Of a DNA stretch of 64,000 nucleotides, positions 9,241-19,500 are shown piece after piece. A program made the translations under genes and the position numbers. The stretch comes from Chitinophaga niabensis (lineage in GTDB: Bacteria > Bacteroidota > Bacteroidia > Chitinophagales > Chitinophagaceae). The notes below the pieces were generated by a model that worked only from the letters and a program-made list of their open reading frames with translations, had not been told where the DNA came from and ran no database searches. The DNA lies in the NCBI GenBank assembly GCA_017849435.1, contig JAFIGY010000012.1:248001-312000 (forward strand). The letters are read 5' to 3'. Positions within the stretch are counted from its first letter, which is position 1. Each line of letters begins with the position of its first letter.

Positions 9241-9923
9241 AGCGGGCATTTTACTTATGTATGATTAGCGCCGTATGGAGCGCAGTATGCTTCGGGCAAG
9301 GGAGCGGCCTGAAGGAAAAGTATCTCCGGGACAGCCTGACCATCATCGCCAAAAGAGTAGAAAACTCCATCATCAGGGCGAGGTACATGGAAGGAAAGCT
9401 AATTGCGATAACAGATACCATGAAAGACTGGACAGGGGTAAAAGTGTCGTTGTATGAGTACAAGTTCGGGGAGCATACGGCAAGGGTATACATGGCTAAT
9501 GCGGATGCAAAGAAGATCGCTGCATGGATCATCACTGCCTGTGTTACCCTGACCAATAACCTGGCATACAAGGATAGCAGGCTGTTGATCGATAACATAA
9601 GATCTGCTTCAGGTGGACAGTTCCCTGTGAAAGGGATCGTTTATGAGGACGGCTTTCCTTATATTTTCAAAGATGGCGTAACGGTTAGCCTGTATAACAC
9701 TACCACCAGTGACCTGAACCTGATCACAGATGCGAACATTAAGGAAACTAAAAAGTTCGGGAGGATCATCAGTACCACACGGCAGCAATACAACCGGATC
9801 TATCCGGATGTGAATACAAACGGCCACGAATGGAGAACGGTAGTTCGGAAGGAATATATCAGGGCGCTGAATTCAGACACCAATAACCTCATCACTGCCT
9901 GGGCGAAAGAGCATTTAAAATGA
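9237..9923 (+). CDS. secreted protein of unknown function, partner of the glucosaminidase
   Basis: Not recognised. The product is 228 residues with a clear signal peptide (MKRAFYLCM..., cleavage near CFGQG). The mature part is mixed alpha/beta and Lys/Arg/Asp rich, with a Thr/Asn-rich centre and no Cys outside the signal. There is no catalytic motif that can be named. Its start codon overlaps the stop of the glucosaminidase, so the strongest clue is co-translation with a peptidoglycan hydrolase. It could be an inhibitor, an immunity-type partner or a delivery factor, but none of these is shown. It ends 10 bases from the convergent AraC gene. Confidence 0.7.
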   Translation: MKRAFYLCMISAVWSAVCFGQGSGLKEKYLRDSLTIIAKRVENSIIRARYMEGKLIAITDTMKDWTGVKVSLYEYKFGEHTARVYMANADAKKIAAWIITACVTLTNNLAYKDSRLLIDNIRSASGGQFPVKGIVYEDGFPYIFKDGVTVSLYNTTTSDLNLITDANIKETKKFGRIISTTRQQYNRIYPDVNTNGHEWRTVVRKEYIRALNSDTNNLITAWAKEHLK

Positions 9924-9933
9924 GCATCTGTTC

Positions 9934-10839
9934 TTATGCGGGAGAAGCGTCCTTTTCCCTTATCACCCTGTATTGTTCCGGCGAAACCTTCATGTACTTC
10001 TTGAACAGCCGGGAGAAATAATACGGATCATCATACCCGATCGCCGCACCGATATCCCGTATCCGGGTATCATTCCCATACAGCAGCTGGCAGGCTTTCT
10101 GTATCTTCAGATGAATAAAATAATCCAGCGGCGGCATACCCGTAGCTTTGCGGAACATCATCGAGAAATAGGAGGCGGATATATTATGCATCCGGGCAAA
10201 ATCCTCCACCGTCAGCCGCTGATGCAGCTTCTGGCGCATATGCGAGATGGTGGCGGCGATAATATCCCTCGGCTTCTTCGCTTTCACATGATGATCGGTG
10301 AACAGAAAGGTGGCCACAAACTGGTAGAGACAGAAATTGGCGTTGCAGATATGTTCGCCGCTGAAACCCATCTCCAGGCTTTGATACATGGTTTCCCATA
10401 CCCGGATGCCTTTTTCGTTGAACGGGATCCGCCGGGGGCCATCGTCTTCACCGATCTGCAAAGTTCGATTGAACATATTCATGTTCCTGCCGCTGAAGTG
10501 AACCCAGTAGATCGTCCACGGATCATCATCATCCGCGCCATACCGCATGTACCGCGTAGTTGCAGGTAGCAGGATGTACTCGTTGGGGCCTACTTCGTAT
10601 CGTTTGTTGCCGATCACATACCAGCCTTTTCCCTGCAGGCAATATATAAGGATATTATCCGCACAACCCTGCCGCCGCTCGCGATAATGAAAGGCCGCCC
10701 GGGGGAAATAGCCGATGTGCGTGATGTACAACTGCGCAAGGAAAGGATTCGCCTGCAGGGCTTTCCTGTTCACCGCTTCCGGCAGGCTGATGAGCTTCTG
10801 CCCCGCAAACCCGTCCCGCCTTTTTTTAAGATGGTTCAT
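9934..10839 (-). CDS. AraC-family transcriptional regulator (cupin plus AraC HTH)
   Basis: Cytoplasmic sugar-type activator. The chosen start (ATG at 10839) opens MNHLKKRRDG and gives 301 residues. The reading frame is open for 32 more codons upstream, but that part (to 10935) overlaps the fucosidase promoter region and does not look like protein. The N-terminal half is a cupin-like sensing domain (GKGWYVIGNKRYEVGPNEYI). The C-terminal ~100 residues are the double HTH, with LTVEDFARMHNISASYFSMM and the second HTH IGAAIGYDDPYYFSRLFKKY. It is divergent from the alpha-L-fucosidase, whose gene it probably activates when a fucoside or related sugar is present. Confidence 0.9.
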   Translation of the reverse strand: MNHLKKRRDGFAGQKLISLPEAVNRKALQANPFLAQLYITHIGYFPRAAFHYRERRQGCADNILIYCLQGKGWYVIGNKRYEVGPNEYILLPATTRYMRYGADDDDPWTIYWVHFSGRNMNMFNRTLQIGEDDGPRRIPFNEKGIRVWETMYQSLEMGFSGEHICNANFCLYQFVATFLFTDHHVKAKKPRDIIAATISHMRQKLHQRLTVEDFARMHNISASYFSMMFRKATGMPPLDYFIHLKIQKACQLLYGNDTRIRDIGAAIGYDDPYYFSRLFKKYMKVSPEQYRVIREKDASPA

Positions 10840-10954
10840 GATTTGAATGTACAGCAAAAAATAATAGGATTGTCCATCATGATAATCGGATACACTATTT
10901 ATTGTGAACGGAGGGCATCCTATTTTTATGTCCATTGCTCATCAATTCTTTTCC

Positions 10955-12217
10955 ATGTTAAAAAAAAGCTTATTGAAACTTGCCTGTATATTGCTCAGCT
11001 GTCAGGCCTTCGCACAGATCCCGGTAACTACGCCGAAAGCGGCATTGAACGACTTTATGGCCCAGCGCTTCGGGATGTTCATTCACTGGGGGCCAGTAGC
11101 GCTCCGCGGTACGGAGATCGGCTGGAGCAGGGGAGGAGAAGTGCCAACGGGAGAATACGACAATTTATACAAGGAGTTCAATCCCGTGTTGTTCAATGCG
11201 GACCATTGGGTTAAGGCGGCCAGGGATGCGGGTATGAAATATCTGACCATCACCGCCAAGCATCATGATGGCTTTTGCCTGTGGCCTACCGCTCAAACGC
11301 CGTATAATATCATGGGCAGTCCTTTTAAACGTGATGTGGTGGGAGAGCTGGCCGCCGCCTGCCGCAAGAACGGGATAAAGTTTTGCATTTATTTTACGGT
11401 ACTGGATTGGTATGATGCGGACTATAAAAACGACACACATAAGTTTGTTAATAAAATGAAAGCGGAGCTGAAGGAGCTGATCACGAAGTATCATCCTTAC
11501 ATGCTGTGGTTTGACGGGAACTGGGAAAAGCCCTGGACGAAAGAATATGGGGAAGAGATATACAATTATGTCAAATCCCTGGACCGGAACGTAGTGGTGA
11601 ACAACAGGCTCGGAAAAGGCAAACATCCGGAACTGGGCAACGGAACAGTCGGCGATTACGCCACGCCGGAACAGGCGATCGGAGCGCTGAATGTGAAAGA
11701 CCCCTGGGAGTCCTGCATCACCATTTGCAACCAATGGGCCTGGAAGCCGAACGATAAAATGAAATCGCTTCGCCAGTGTATAGAAACACTGGTAAAAGTA
11801 GCCGGCGGTGGCGGTAACCTGCTGTTCAATGTAGGTCCTATGTTGGACGGGCGTATGGAAGCCCGCCAGGTAGCACGGCTGAAGGAAATGGGGCAGTGGC
11901 TCAATAAATATGGTGAAAGCATTTACGGTACAATGGGTGGTCCCTTTGCGCCGGACAGTGCAATGGCAGCTACAAGAAAAGGGAATAAGCTGTACCTGCA
12001 TGTTTTCAGCAAAGCCGGTCAAACAATCCATTTGCCGCAACTGGAACATCTGAAAGTGCAGAAAGCTTCATTCCTGAAAGGACAGCCCGTTTCCTTCCGT
12101 GAAGAAAAGGAAGGGATCGTGATCACGCTGCCTGCAGAGAAACCCGATTCCATCTGTTCCGTTATTGCCCTGGAACTGAATGGCAATGCGGAAACATTAC
12201 CGCTGATAAAAAAATAG
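10955..12217 (+). CDS. alpha-L-fucosidase (GH29), secreted
   Basis: Retaining exo-fucosidase predicted to release alpha-L-fucose from glycans in the periplasm or at the surface. The product is 420 residues from ATG 10955, chosen because MLKKSLLKLACILL begins a proper signal peptide (cleavage near AFAQ); the longer frame from 10904 adds 17 unlikely residues. GH29 blocks are visible: RFGMFIHWGPVALRG near the start, YLTITAKHHDGFCLW, FCIYFTVLDWY, and MLWFDGNWE, where D187 is the expected nucleophile. NLLFNVGPMLDG closes the barrel, followed by a short C-terminal beta domain. The acid/base residue is not well conserved in the family and is not assigned. It is divergent from an AraC regulator. Confidence 0.92.
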   Translation: MLKKSLLKLACILLSCQAFAQIPVTTPKAALNDFMAQRFGMFIHWGPVALRGTEIGWSRGGEVPTGEYDNLYKEFNPVLFNADHWVKAARDAGMKYLTITAKHHDGFCLWPTAQTPYNIMGSPFKRDVVGELAAACRKNGIKFCIYFTVLDWYDADYKNDTHKFVNKMKAELKELITKYHPYMLWFDGNWEKPWTKEYGEEIYNYVKSLDRNVVVNNRLGKGKHPELGNGTVGDYATPEQAIGALNVKDPWESCITICNQWAWKPNDKMKSLRQCIETLVKVAGGGGNLLFNVGPMLDGRMEARQVARLKEMGQWLNKYGESIYGTMGGPFAPDSAMAATRKGNKLYLHVFSKAGQTIHLPQLEHLKVQKASFLKGQPVSFREEKEGIVITLPAEKPDSICSVIALELNGNAETLPLIKK

Positions 12218-12344
12218 CCGGCGTTTTAACACATGTTTAACGCAGCCTTGTGAACGGATAACTTTTAAGATCACGTCAAACTGGTATTACTGAATTCCCG
12301 GGAAAGACATCATTATTGATTACCTGATCTTAAAATGTTCAACA

Positions 12345-12911
12345 ATGAAAACGTTCATCATGTGCATAGCGCTCGCTGCCGTTACCATATCCGTGCAGGC
12401 GCAGGGTCCGAACCGTTCTTCCCGGAATGAAAAGAAAGCGCTCAGAAAAGAAGAACGCGCGGAAAAGATAGCATTAAAAGCATTGAACGGCGGGAATGTC
12501 AGCTACCAGGCAAAACAACAGTTCTTTACAGATTTCGGCGATCCCCGGGATGTACAATGGACCCGGACGGATTATTTCGACCAGGCGACATTTACGGATA
12601 AGGATAACAGGAAAAAGACGGCTTATTACGATGACGAAGCCAAACTGGTAGGCACCACCATGCGCACATCCTTTGAAGAGCTGCCACTGTCCGCCCAACA
12701 CGAGATCGCCAGACATTATCAGCATTATGAAGATGCCCCCGTTATCTTCTATGACGACAACGAATTCAATGAAACCGATATGTTGCTGTACGGTACACAG
12801 TTTGACGATGAGGACAATTATTTCATCGAACTGAAAGACAAAAAAGACCGGCCGGTGGTATTGAAGGTGAGTATGGAAGGGAATGTAAGTTTCTTTGCGA
12901 ATATCAAATAA
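12345..12911 (+). CDS. secreted PepSY-like/BLIP-like domain protein, unknown role
   Basis: A 188-residue exported protein with signal peptide MKTFIMCIALAAVTISVQAQ. A Lys/Arg/Glu-rich helix (about 22-50) is followed by a domain with the pattern VSYQAKQQFFTDFGDPRDVQWTR, typical of the small PepSY-like proteins common in Bacteroidota (a protein binds or senses something in the envelope; the function is unknown). The C-terminal part repeats the same strand-helix arrangement (PVIFYDDNEFNETD). It is very acidic in the middle. It stands alone between the fucosidase and a terminator. The family call is based on pattern only. Confidence 0.6.
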   Translation: MKTFIMCIALAAVTISVQAQGPNRSSRNEKKALRKEERAEKIALKALNGGNVSYQAKQQFFTDFGDPRDVQWTRTDYFDQATFTDKDNRKKTAYYDDEAKLVGTTMRTSFEELPLSAQHEIARHYQHYEDAPVIFYDDNEFNETDMLLYGTQFDDEDNYFIELKDKKDRPVVLKVSMEGNVSFFANIK

Positions 12912-12934
12912 GAGACGTTTTTTTGATGAGAGCG

Positions 12935-12970
12935 GGAAAACCCGGGTATTGTTGCCCGGGTTTTCCTGTT
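12935..12970 (+). terminator. intrinsic terminator after the PepSY-like gene
   Basis: A 12-bp perfect stem (12935-12946 with 12955-12966) with an eight-base loop, 24 bases past the stop. The T-run after it is poor; T-rich bases are inside the 3' arm. Confidence 0.65.
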
Positions 12971-13025
12971 TATAAAAATGAAATAAAAAATAGTATTTTG
13001 ACAGAAGAAAAAACACCACGTTTAC

Positions 13026-14297
13026 ATGAAACAAGCAAACACTTCCAGAAGAAAATTCCTCAGGAACGCGGCCGCCCTGTCTGCCGTATTTATCCTGCCC
13101 AGGCACGTTTTGGGCGGCAAGGGGTTTCTGGCCCCGAGTGACCGGATCAATATCGGGTTCATTGCCGCGGGGCATCAGGCTGCGGGGCTGCGTAGCAGTT
13201 TTCTGGCAACGAATGAAGTGGAGATTCTTGCAGTGGCGGATGTTTATAAACGTAAAGTGGATGAGTTCATCAAAGCGGTCAAAGAGAAACGGAGCGGAGC
13301 GGATTGTAAAGGGTATGAGGACTTCCGGGAGCTGTTGCAACGAAAAGATATTGATGCAGTAGTGATCTCCACCCCGGATCACTGGCATGCGCCCGCCACG
13401 GTGATGGCCGCTGCTGCCGGAAAGGATATTTACTGCGAGAAACCGCTTGCGCTCACCGTGAAAGAAAGCAGAGCGATGGTGGAGGCGGTCAGGAAACATA
13501 AACGCATGTTCCAGACCGGCAGCATGCAGCGTTCGGCACCGGAGTTCCGGCAGGGAGTGGAACTGATCCGCAATGGTTACATCGGGGATGTGAAGGAGAT
13601 CAAAGTGAGCGTTGGTCCCGGTCCAAAACCCTTCGACCTGCAGGCGGAGCCGCTGCCGGCAGACCTCAACTGGGAATTCTGGCTTGGCCCGAACGATTAC
13701 GTTCCTTATAACAACAAACTCAATCCCTATCCCAGCAATGCATTGTGGGCGGAATGGCGTTATTACAAAGGGCTTGGCGGCGGCTTTCAGGCTGACTGGG
13801 GAGCGCATATGTACGATATTGCACAATGGGCGCTGGATATGGACGGCTCCGGTCCCGTAGCCATCTATCCTCCCGATGGGAAAGATCATCCCTTCCTGAC
13901 CTATACGTACGCTAATGGCGTTACCATGACCCAGCACGACATCGGCAGGAAGAACGTGGAATTCATCGGTACTAAAGGCAGTCTTGTGATCGAACGCGGC
14001 AGGCTGGAAACAACGCCCGCTGAGCTGAAAACCCGCGTGATCGGCGGGAATGAGAAGCGCGTGCATTTTAGTGATAATCATTATAAAGATTTCCTGAACG
14101 CCGTACGCAGCCGCTCCGGAAAAGTAGTGGCCGATGCAGAAACAGGACACAGAACCTCTTCCGTATGTGCACTCGGTAACATCGCATATGAACTGAACCG
14201 CCCGCTGAAGTGGGATCCGGCGAAAGAAAGGTTTTTGGGGGACAAGGAGGCGGATCAACTGTTGTTCAGGAAAATGAAGAAAGAATGGGCGGTATGA
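13026..14297 (+). CDS. Gfo/Idh/MocA-family NAD(P)-dependent oxidoreductase, exported
   Basis: Sugar or inositol-type dehydrogenase of 423 residues with an N-terminal export signal that carries a twin-arginine-like pattern (TSRRKFLRNAAAL), so it is probably folded with its cofactor before export. The Rossmann fold begins at about residue 40 (INIGFIAAGHQAAG). The family EKP motif is YCEKPLALT, with E138, K139 (expected catalytic Lys) and P140. C-terminal blocks such as LGGGFQADWGAHMYDIAQWA match secreted Bacteroidota members. It shares an ATGA stop/start overlap with the next gene, an alpha/beta hydrolase, so they form an operon. The substrate is unknown; such exported paralogues are numerous in glycan-degrading bacteria. 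Confidence 0.9.
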   Translation: MKQANTSRRKFLRNAAALSAVFILPRHVLGGKGFLAPSDRINIGFIAAGHQAAGLRSSFLATNEVEILAVADVYKRKVDEFIKAVKEKRSGADCKGYEDFRELLQRKDIDAVVISTPDHWHAPATVMAAAAGKDIYCEKPLALTVKESRAMVEAVRKHKRMFQTGSMQRSAPEFRQGVELIRNGYIGDVKEIKVSVGPGPKPFDLQAEPLPADLNWEFWLGPNDYVPYNNKLNPYPSNALWAEWRYYKGLGGGFQADWGAHMYDIAQWALDMDGSGPVAIYPPDGKDHPFLTYTYANGVTMTQHDIGRKNVEFIGTKGSLVIERGRLETTPAELKTRVIGGNEKRVHFSDNHYKDFLNAVRSRSGKVVADAETGHRTSSVCALGNIAYELNRPLKWDPAKERFLGDKEADQLLFRKMKKEWAV

Positions 14298-15145
14298 GGC
14301 GCATCATGATCATAACAGGGCTGCTGCTCTGCGCGGGATATCAATGTATCTCCGCGCAGGTAGCGGACTCCACGTTTGATATCTTCAACAGGCTTACAAT
14401 ACCCTTCACCACCAGCAAATCCTGGGATTATCCCTGTGCCGACTTTCAGCTCAACGGCCGTGCATGCAAGATCGTAAAACCCCGTACAGCTGCCGCAGGG
14501 CATCCCTGGATCTGGCGTGCAAGATTCTGGGGGCATGAACCGCAAACGGATATCGCGTTGCTGGAACGGGGGTTTCATGTAGTGTATTGCGATGTGGCAG
14601 AGCTCTTCGGGAATGATCAGGCGATTACGCTCTGGAACAGTTTCTATCAATACGTTCGCAAGGCCGGTCTTGCAGAAAAAGTCGTGATGGAAGGAATGAG
14701 CCGGGGAGCCGTGTATGTGTACAACTGGGCTGCGGTTAATCCAGATAAAGTGGCAGCGGTGTACGTGGATAATCCTGTGCTGGACCTGAAGAGCTGGCCC
14801 GGTGGAAAAGGGAAGGGCCCCGGGAGCAAAGAGAACTGGGAATTGTTCAGGAAAGATTTTGGTTTTATCACGGATTCCATCGCGTCACTGTCCGCCGTCA
14901 GCCCCATAGATAAAGTAGCGCAGATCGTGAAAGGCGGCTATCCCATGTTGCATCTTTGTGCTGATGCGGATGAAGTAGTGCCGCCGGGAGAAAATACCCT
15001 TCTCTTTGAAGAACGTGTAAAAGCGCTGAAAGGAAATATCACGGTGATCCATAAACCCGGTTTCAAACATCATCCGCACAGTTTGCCGGACCCGGCGCCG
15101 ATTGTGGACTTTATACTTAAAGCGGTGTATCCGCCAAAGAAATAA
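14294..15145 (+). CDS. secreted alpha/beta hydrolase, probable esterase
   Basis: The start at 14294 (MRRIMIITG) is chosen because it overlaps the upstream stop in ATGA and opens a signal peptide (to about residue 20, ISAQ). The product is 283 residues. The nucleophile elbow is GMSRGA, with S136. An Asp near DADEVVP (224/226) and His259/260 in FKHHPHS complete a likely catalytic triad. The core starts with a carbohydrate-esterase-like strand (WRARFWGHEPQTD). Translation is coupled to the upstream oxidoreductase, which suggests joint work on a modified sugar; the acyl group removed cannot be told from sequence. Confidence 0.8.
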   Translation: MRRIMIITGLLLCAGYQCISAQVADSTFDIFNRLTIPFTTSKSWDYPCADFQLNGRACKIVKPRTAAAGHPWIWRARFWGHEPQTDIALLERGFHVVYCDVAELFGNDQAITLWNSFYQYVRKAGLAEKVVMEGMSRGAVYVYNWAAVNPDKVAAVYVDNPVLDLKSWPGGKGKGPGSKENWELFRKDFGFITDSIASLSAVSPIDKVAQIVKGGYPMLHLCADADEVVPPGENTLLFEERVKALKGNITVIHKPGFKHHPHSLPDPAPIVDFILKAVYPPKK

Positions 15146-15228
15146 CCCATCAAGGATAGTTCGGTGTAGAAAAGATAAGACCGGTTCTTCCGGAATATCT
15201 AAATTGGTAGTCCAAATCTGTTTGTACC

Positions 15229-15900
15229 ATGAACCGAACATTTATCTTATCACTGTTCCTTATGATCACTGCTTCAGGGTTGCGGGCACAAGTGACTTCT
15301 TTCTCAATTGACAGCAGCCTGTTCAAAAAAGAATTGTTGCCATCGCTGGACGTGATCTATAAAGATGATCAGTCCTACAGGTACACCGTAACGGAGCTGT
15401 ACAAGAATAAAGCAGACAAGAAACAGACAGACAGTGTATGGAAGATCATCCGGGAGAAGGACAGTCTGAACCTGATCCAGGTGGAGCGGATATTAAATCA
15501 ATATGGCTGGCTTGGGCCGCAGGATGTTGGTATGAATGGCAGCCAGGCTTTGTTCCTCGTGATCCAGCATGCAGATCTTGCAACGCAGCAGAAGTATCTG
15601 CCCATGATCCGGAAGGCAGAGAAAGAAGGGAAGATACTTTCCAGTAACCTCGCTATCCTCGAAGACCGCATTGCTATGCGGGAAGGGAAAAAGCAGCCTT
15701 ACGGAAGCCAGATCATTGCCGATCGTGAAACAGGAGAGCAATACGTGTATCCTGTAGAGGATCCCGATAACCTGGACAAACGGCGCAGCGCCATGGGCCT
15801 GCAACCCATGAAGAAGTACTTTCCCCAATGGGACCTCGAGGCATATAAAAAGAAGCTTCCCGAAATAGTAGAAAAAGCCCGAAAACGAAACATCCATTAA
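15229..15900 (+). CDS. secreted DUF6624-type protein of unknown function
   Basis: A 223-residue exported protein (signal peptide MNRTFILSLFLMITASGLRA). The central part has the pattern NQYGWLGPQDVGMNGSQALFLVIQHAD, the hallmark of the DUF6624 family, followed by YLPMIRKAEKEG and LAILEDRIAMREGKKQPYGSQ. A C-terminal RRSAMGLQPMKKYFPQW block also fits. No catalytic role is known for the family. It stands alone before the long SusC leader. Confidence 0.75.
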   Translation: MNRTFILSLFLMITASGLRAQVTSFSIDSSLFKKELLPSLDVIYKDDQSYRYTVTELYKNKADKKQTDSVWKIIREKDSLNLIQVERILNQYGWLGPQDVGMNGSQALFLVIQHADLATQQKYLPMIRKAEKEGKILSSNLAILEDRIAMREGKKQPYGSQIIADRETGEQYVYPVEDPDNLDKRRSAMGLQPMKKYFPQWDLEAYKKKLPEIVEKARKRNIH

Positions 15901-16533
15901 CAAGTTACTTTGTCATCAATTTAAAAGAACGGTTTTGCAGAACAGATTAAAACCCCGGATGGGAGCCGCAAAACAGGCTAAAAAAATGGAAGATCGTGTA
16001 GAAATATATCTATTGCTTATACTTTTTTAACTAAAGCGCAGAGATAGTTTTTTTCTTATAATTTTTGTTATACTTTTAAAATGCACTGTTGAAAGACTGA
16101 TGACTGACTGAATTAAATAGCGTGTGTTACATAGCTACAGCAGCGTTCCATGTGATGAATTTATCAACCAAATTTTTTTAACGTTTTTTTCCAAATCTCA
16201 ATTGAGGAACACCTTCCCGTACGCGTGTTTATGATTTTCGTGGGTTGAAGACGTTCATGTCTAAGGCTGTATACATCTGCTGCACCCTGGATCATTCCGG
16301 GCTGAAAGAAGTATGCCTCAACATTTCCTCCTTTGTTTTGCAATCGATTTTTTTTCACCAAAATCTATGCAGTGAATGCATGTATTACAGTCCTTCAAAA
16401 TTAGTATGAGATTGGTAGTGGGCAGTATCGTACGATGAACAGTAAGACTCATCCTTTCCTTTATTCAATCCAAAATCATTTTCGTCTTGTAACTGGCATA
16501 AACTAGATTTTTTACCTTCAACTCTGTTGTACT
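15901..16533. other. 633-base gene-free leader upstream of the SusC operon
   Basis: No convincing coding sequence was seen; a 65-codon frame on the minus strand (16164-16361) has no recognisable features. The segment is AT-rich around 15990-16090, with TTATAATTTTTG and TTATACTTTT stretches that look promoter-like. A moderately GC-rich part follows, and a second AT-rich stretch lies just before the SusC start. It probably holds the operon promoter and a long 5' leader. No hairpin with a T-run and no known riboswitch pattern was recognised. Confidence 0.5.
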
Positions 16534-19500
16534 ATGAGACAGCTACGTAAGCTATCCAGCGGCTTTGTATTGCTATTTATGTTCATTTCCTTCTGTTTTA
16601 TTTCCACACGATCTTCTGCGCAAAGCAAGGTTTCCGTTGTGGGCACCGTAAAGGATACATCAGGCATGCCGCTTCCCGGTGTAACGGTGGTGGCCTCTAA
16701 CAACAAATCCCTGGGCACCGCAACGGACGTCAACGGGAAATTTGTATTGGATGTAAATCCCGGTACGGTATTATTATTCAAGTTTGTAGGGTATAAGGGA
16801 GATACGATAGCGATCACGGAACGTACCAAAACGGTGACCGTTATTATGAAACCCCTCGAGACCGTACTCACTGACGTGGTGGTAACAGCTTTCGGCAAAA
16901 AGCAGCTGAAGGAATCCGTAGTAGGATCGGTATCTACCATTAACGTGGAGAATCTGCGAACACCGTCCAGCAACCTTACCAATGCGCTGACCGGTCAGGT
17001 GGCCGGTATCATCGGCTTCCAGCAAAGCGGACAGCCGGGGCTGGACAACTCCAACTTCTTTATCCGCGGCGTTACCACATTCGGATACCGTCAGAATCCA
17101 CTCATCCTGATAGATAACGTGGAGCTGACCACCAATGACCTCGCCCGTTTACAAGTGAACGATATCGCGAGCTTCTCGATATTAAAAGATGCGAGCGCTA
17201 CCGCATTGTACGGGGCCAGAGGCGCGAACGGGGTGATCCTCGTGACTACCAAGGAAGGTAAGGTGGGAAAAACAAGCCTCAATTTCATTATAGAGAATTC
17301 CATCTCTAAGCCCACACAAACATTGAAGCTGGCAGATCCGGTTACGTATATGAAGTTGTACAACGAAGCCAGCACTACCCGCGATCCCTTGTCGCCCATC
17401 ATATTTGATGCGGATAAGATATACAATACGCAACAGTCCATGAAAGGAGCACAGGGCAGCAATCCCTATGTATATCCTGCGGTGGACTGGCTGGATATGA
17501 TGTTCAAGAAATCCAGCAATACGCAGAAGGCCAGCCTGAATGTAAGTGGCGGTGGAGATATCGCCCGCTTCCTTATCGCAGGGTCTTTCAGCAATGATAA
17601 CGGTATGTTGAAAAGGAGTCCTGCCAACAACTTCAACAATAACGTGAACTTCAAGAACTATCAGCTGCGTTCCAACGTGAATGTCAAACTCACGAAAAGC
17701 ACGGAGATGATAGTAAGGCTGTGGGGGAACTTCAACGATTATAACGGTCCCATCACCAACGATGCATCGTTCTCTTCCGATCTGTACAGTGCTGCCATGC
17801 ATACCAGTCCTGTACTCTTCCCGGCCTATTTTCAGCCTGATTCTGCCAACCTCCTCACCCAGCATATCCTGTTCGGTAATTCCAGCATGGGAGGCAGCGA
17901 CGGTTCAGGCGTAGGATACTCCAACCCTTATGCGCAGATGCTGAGAGGTTATAAGCGGTATTCTGAATCAAGGATGTCCGCCACACTGGAATTGCATCAG
18001 GATCTCGACTTCCTTGCACAGGGATTGAAGTTCCATGGTTTCTTCAATACCAACCGGTATTCTTATTTCGATAATACAATGGCCTATAACCCGTTCTACT
18101 ATACGGTGTTTCCGGCAAACTATAACAGGGCCACCAACCAGTATACGCTCACATGGTTGAACTCCCTGCCCGGAGGGATTTTTCAGGGTAGTCCGGGTTC
18201 CGGCAACAACGGCGCGGCTACAGAGTACCTGAACTATACGCCGGGTAACAAAGACGCCAATACTTTTGTGCAGTTTCAGGCACAGCTGGAATACAGCAAG
18301 CAGCTGGGCGATCATGCCATTTCTGCGAACCTGATAGGTGTAAGGCAACAACGCCTGGTGGCCAATGGCATTGATCCTTCCACACAGAGGCCCAGCCTGC
18401 AATACTCCCTCCCTTACCGGAACCTTAATCTGGCAGGACGGATGAGCTATAACTACCGGAGTAAGTATTTCCTGGAAGGTAACTTCGGGTACAATGGTTC
18501 AGAGCGTTTCTCGCAGAATCACCGTTTCGGCTTTTTCCCCACCATCGGCGGTTCCTGGATAGTATCGAAGGAAAGGTTCTGGGACGGCGGTTTAAAGAAC
18601 GTGGTAAGCTCGCTGAAGTTGCGGGCGAGTTACGGTCTTAGCGGGAATGACGATATCGGGCAGCAACGCTTCTTCTATTTGTCCGTCGTGGACCTTAATG
18701 CAGGCAATGGCGCTACATTCGGGCTCACTAACGGATACACCCGCAATGGTGTAAGGATCAACAACTACGAGAACAGGAACGTTACCTGGGAAACGGCCAG
18801 GATCTTCAATGCCGGTGTGGAAATGACCCTGCTGAAGGATTTTGATTTCATTGCGGAATACTGGACGCAGGACCGCCGTAACATCCTGATGGCGAGGAAT
18901 ATTCCTTCCAGTATGGGATTGGAAGCAAGTGTGCTGACGAACGTAGGAACCGTGAAAGTGCATGGTCTGGACCTTACAGCAAATTATAACAGAACGTTTT
19001 CCAGGAATTTCAGGGTGCAGTTCATGTCTAACTTCACCTATTCCAAAGGGGTGTACGGAGCGTTTGAAGAACCGCAGTATGCTGAGCCCTGGCGCTATGT
19101 TTCCGGCACCATGCTGAATCAGCAGTTCGGATACATCGCAGAAAGACTGTTCGTGGATGACAAGGAAGTGAACGCTTCTCCTTCCCAGATATTTGGCGGT
19201 AACCTTCCCAAAGGAGGCGATATCAAGTATCGCGATCTGAACGGGGATGGTCGTATTACCGTGGCCGACCGGGCTCCCATCGGGTATCCCACTGTGCCGC
19301 AGATCGTATATGGCTTCGGTTTTTCCATCAATTACAAGGGACTGGAGTTCAACACCCGCTTCCAGGGACAGTCAAGAGTTTCCCTCTTCATCGATCCGAG
19401 GTCTGTAAGTCCTTTTGTCATTCCTCCTTCTCCGCAGATACAAAGCCAGTCGCAGGTGCTGAAAGCATTTGCGGATAACCACTGGTCAGAAGAGAACCAG

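Noticed and set aside
10904-12217. Idea that the fucosidase belongs to the SusC/SusD polysaccharide locus at 16534
   Set aside because: It has its own divergent AraC regulator, and several unrelated genes and a terminator lie between.
12474-14258. 594-codon open frame on the minus strand
   Set aside because: It runs across two unrelated plus-strand genes and their terminator, and shows no recognisable domain.
16164-16361. 65-codon minus-strand frame in the SusC leader
   Set aside because: No signal, motif or start context; the segment is better read as leader DNA.
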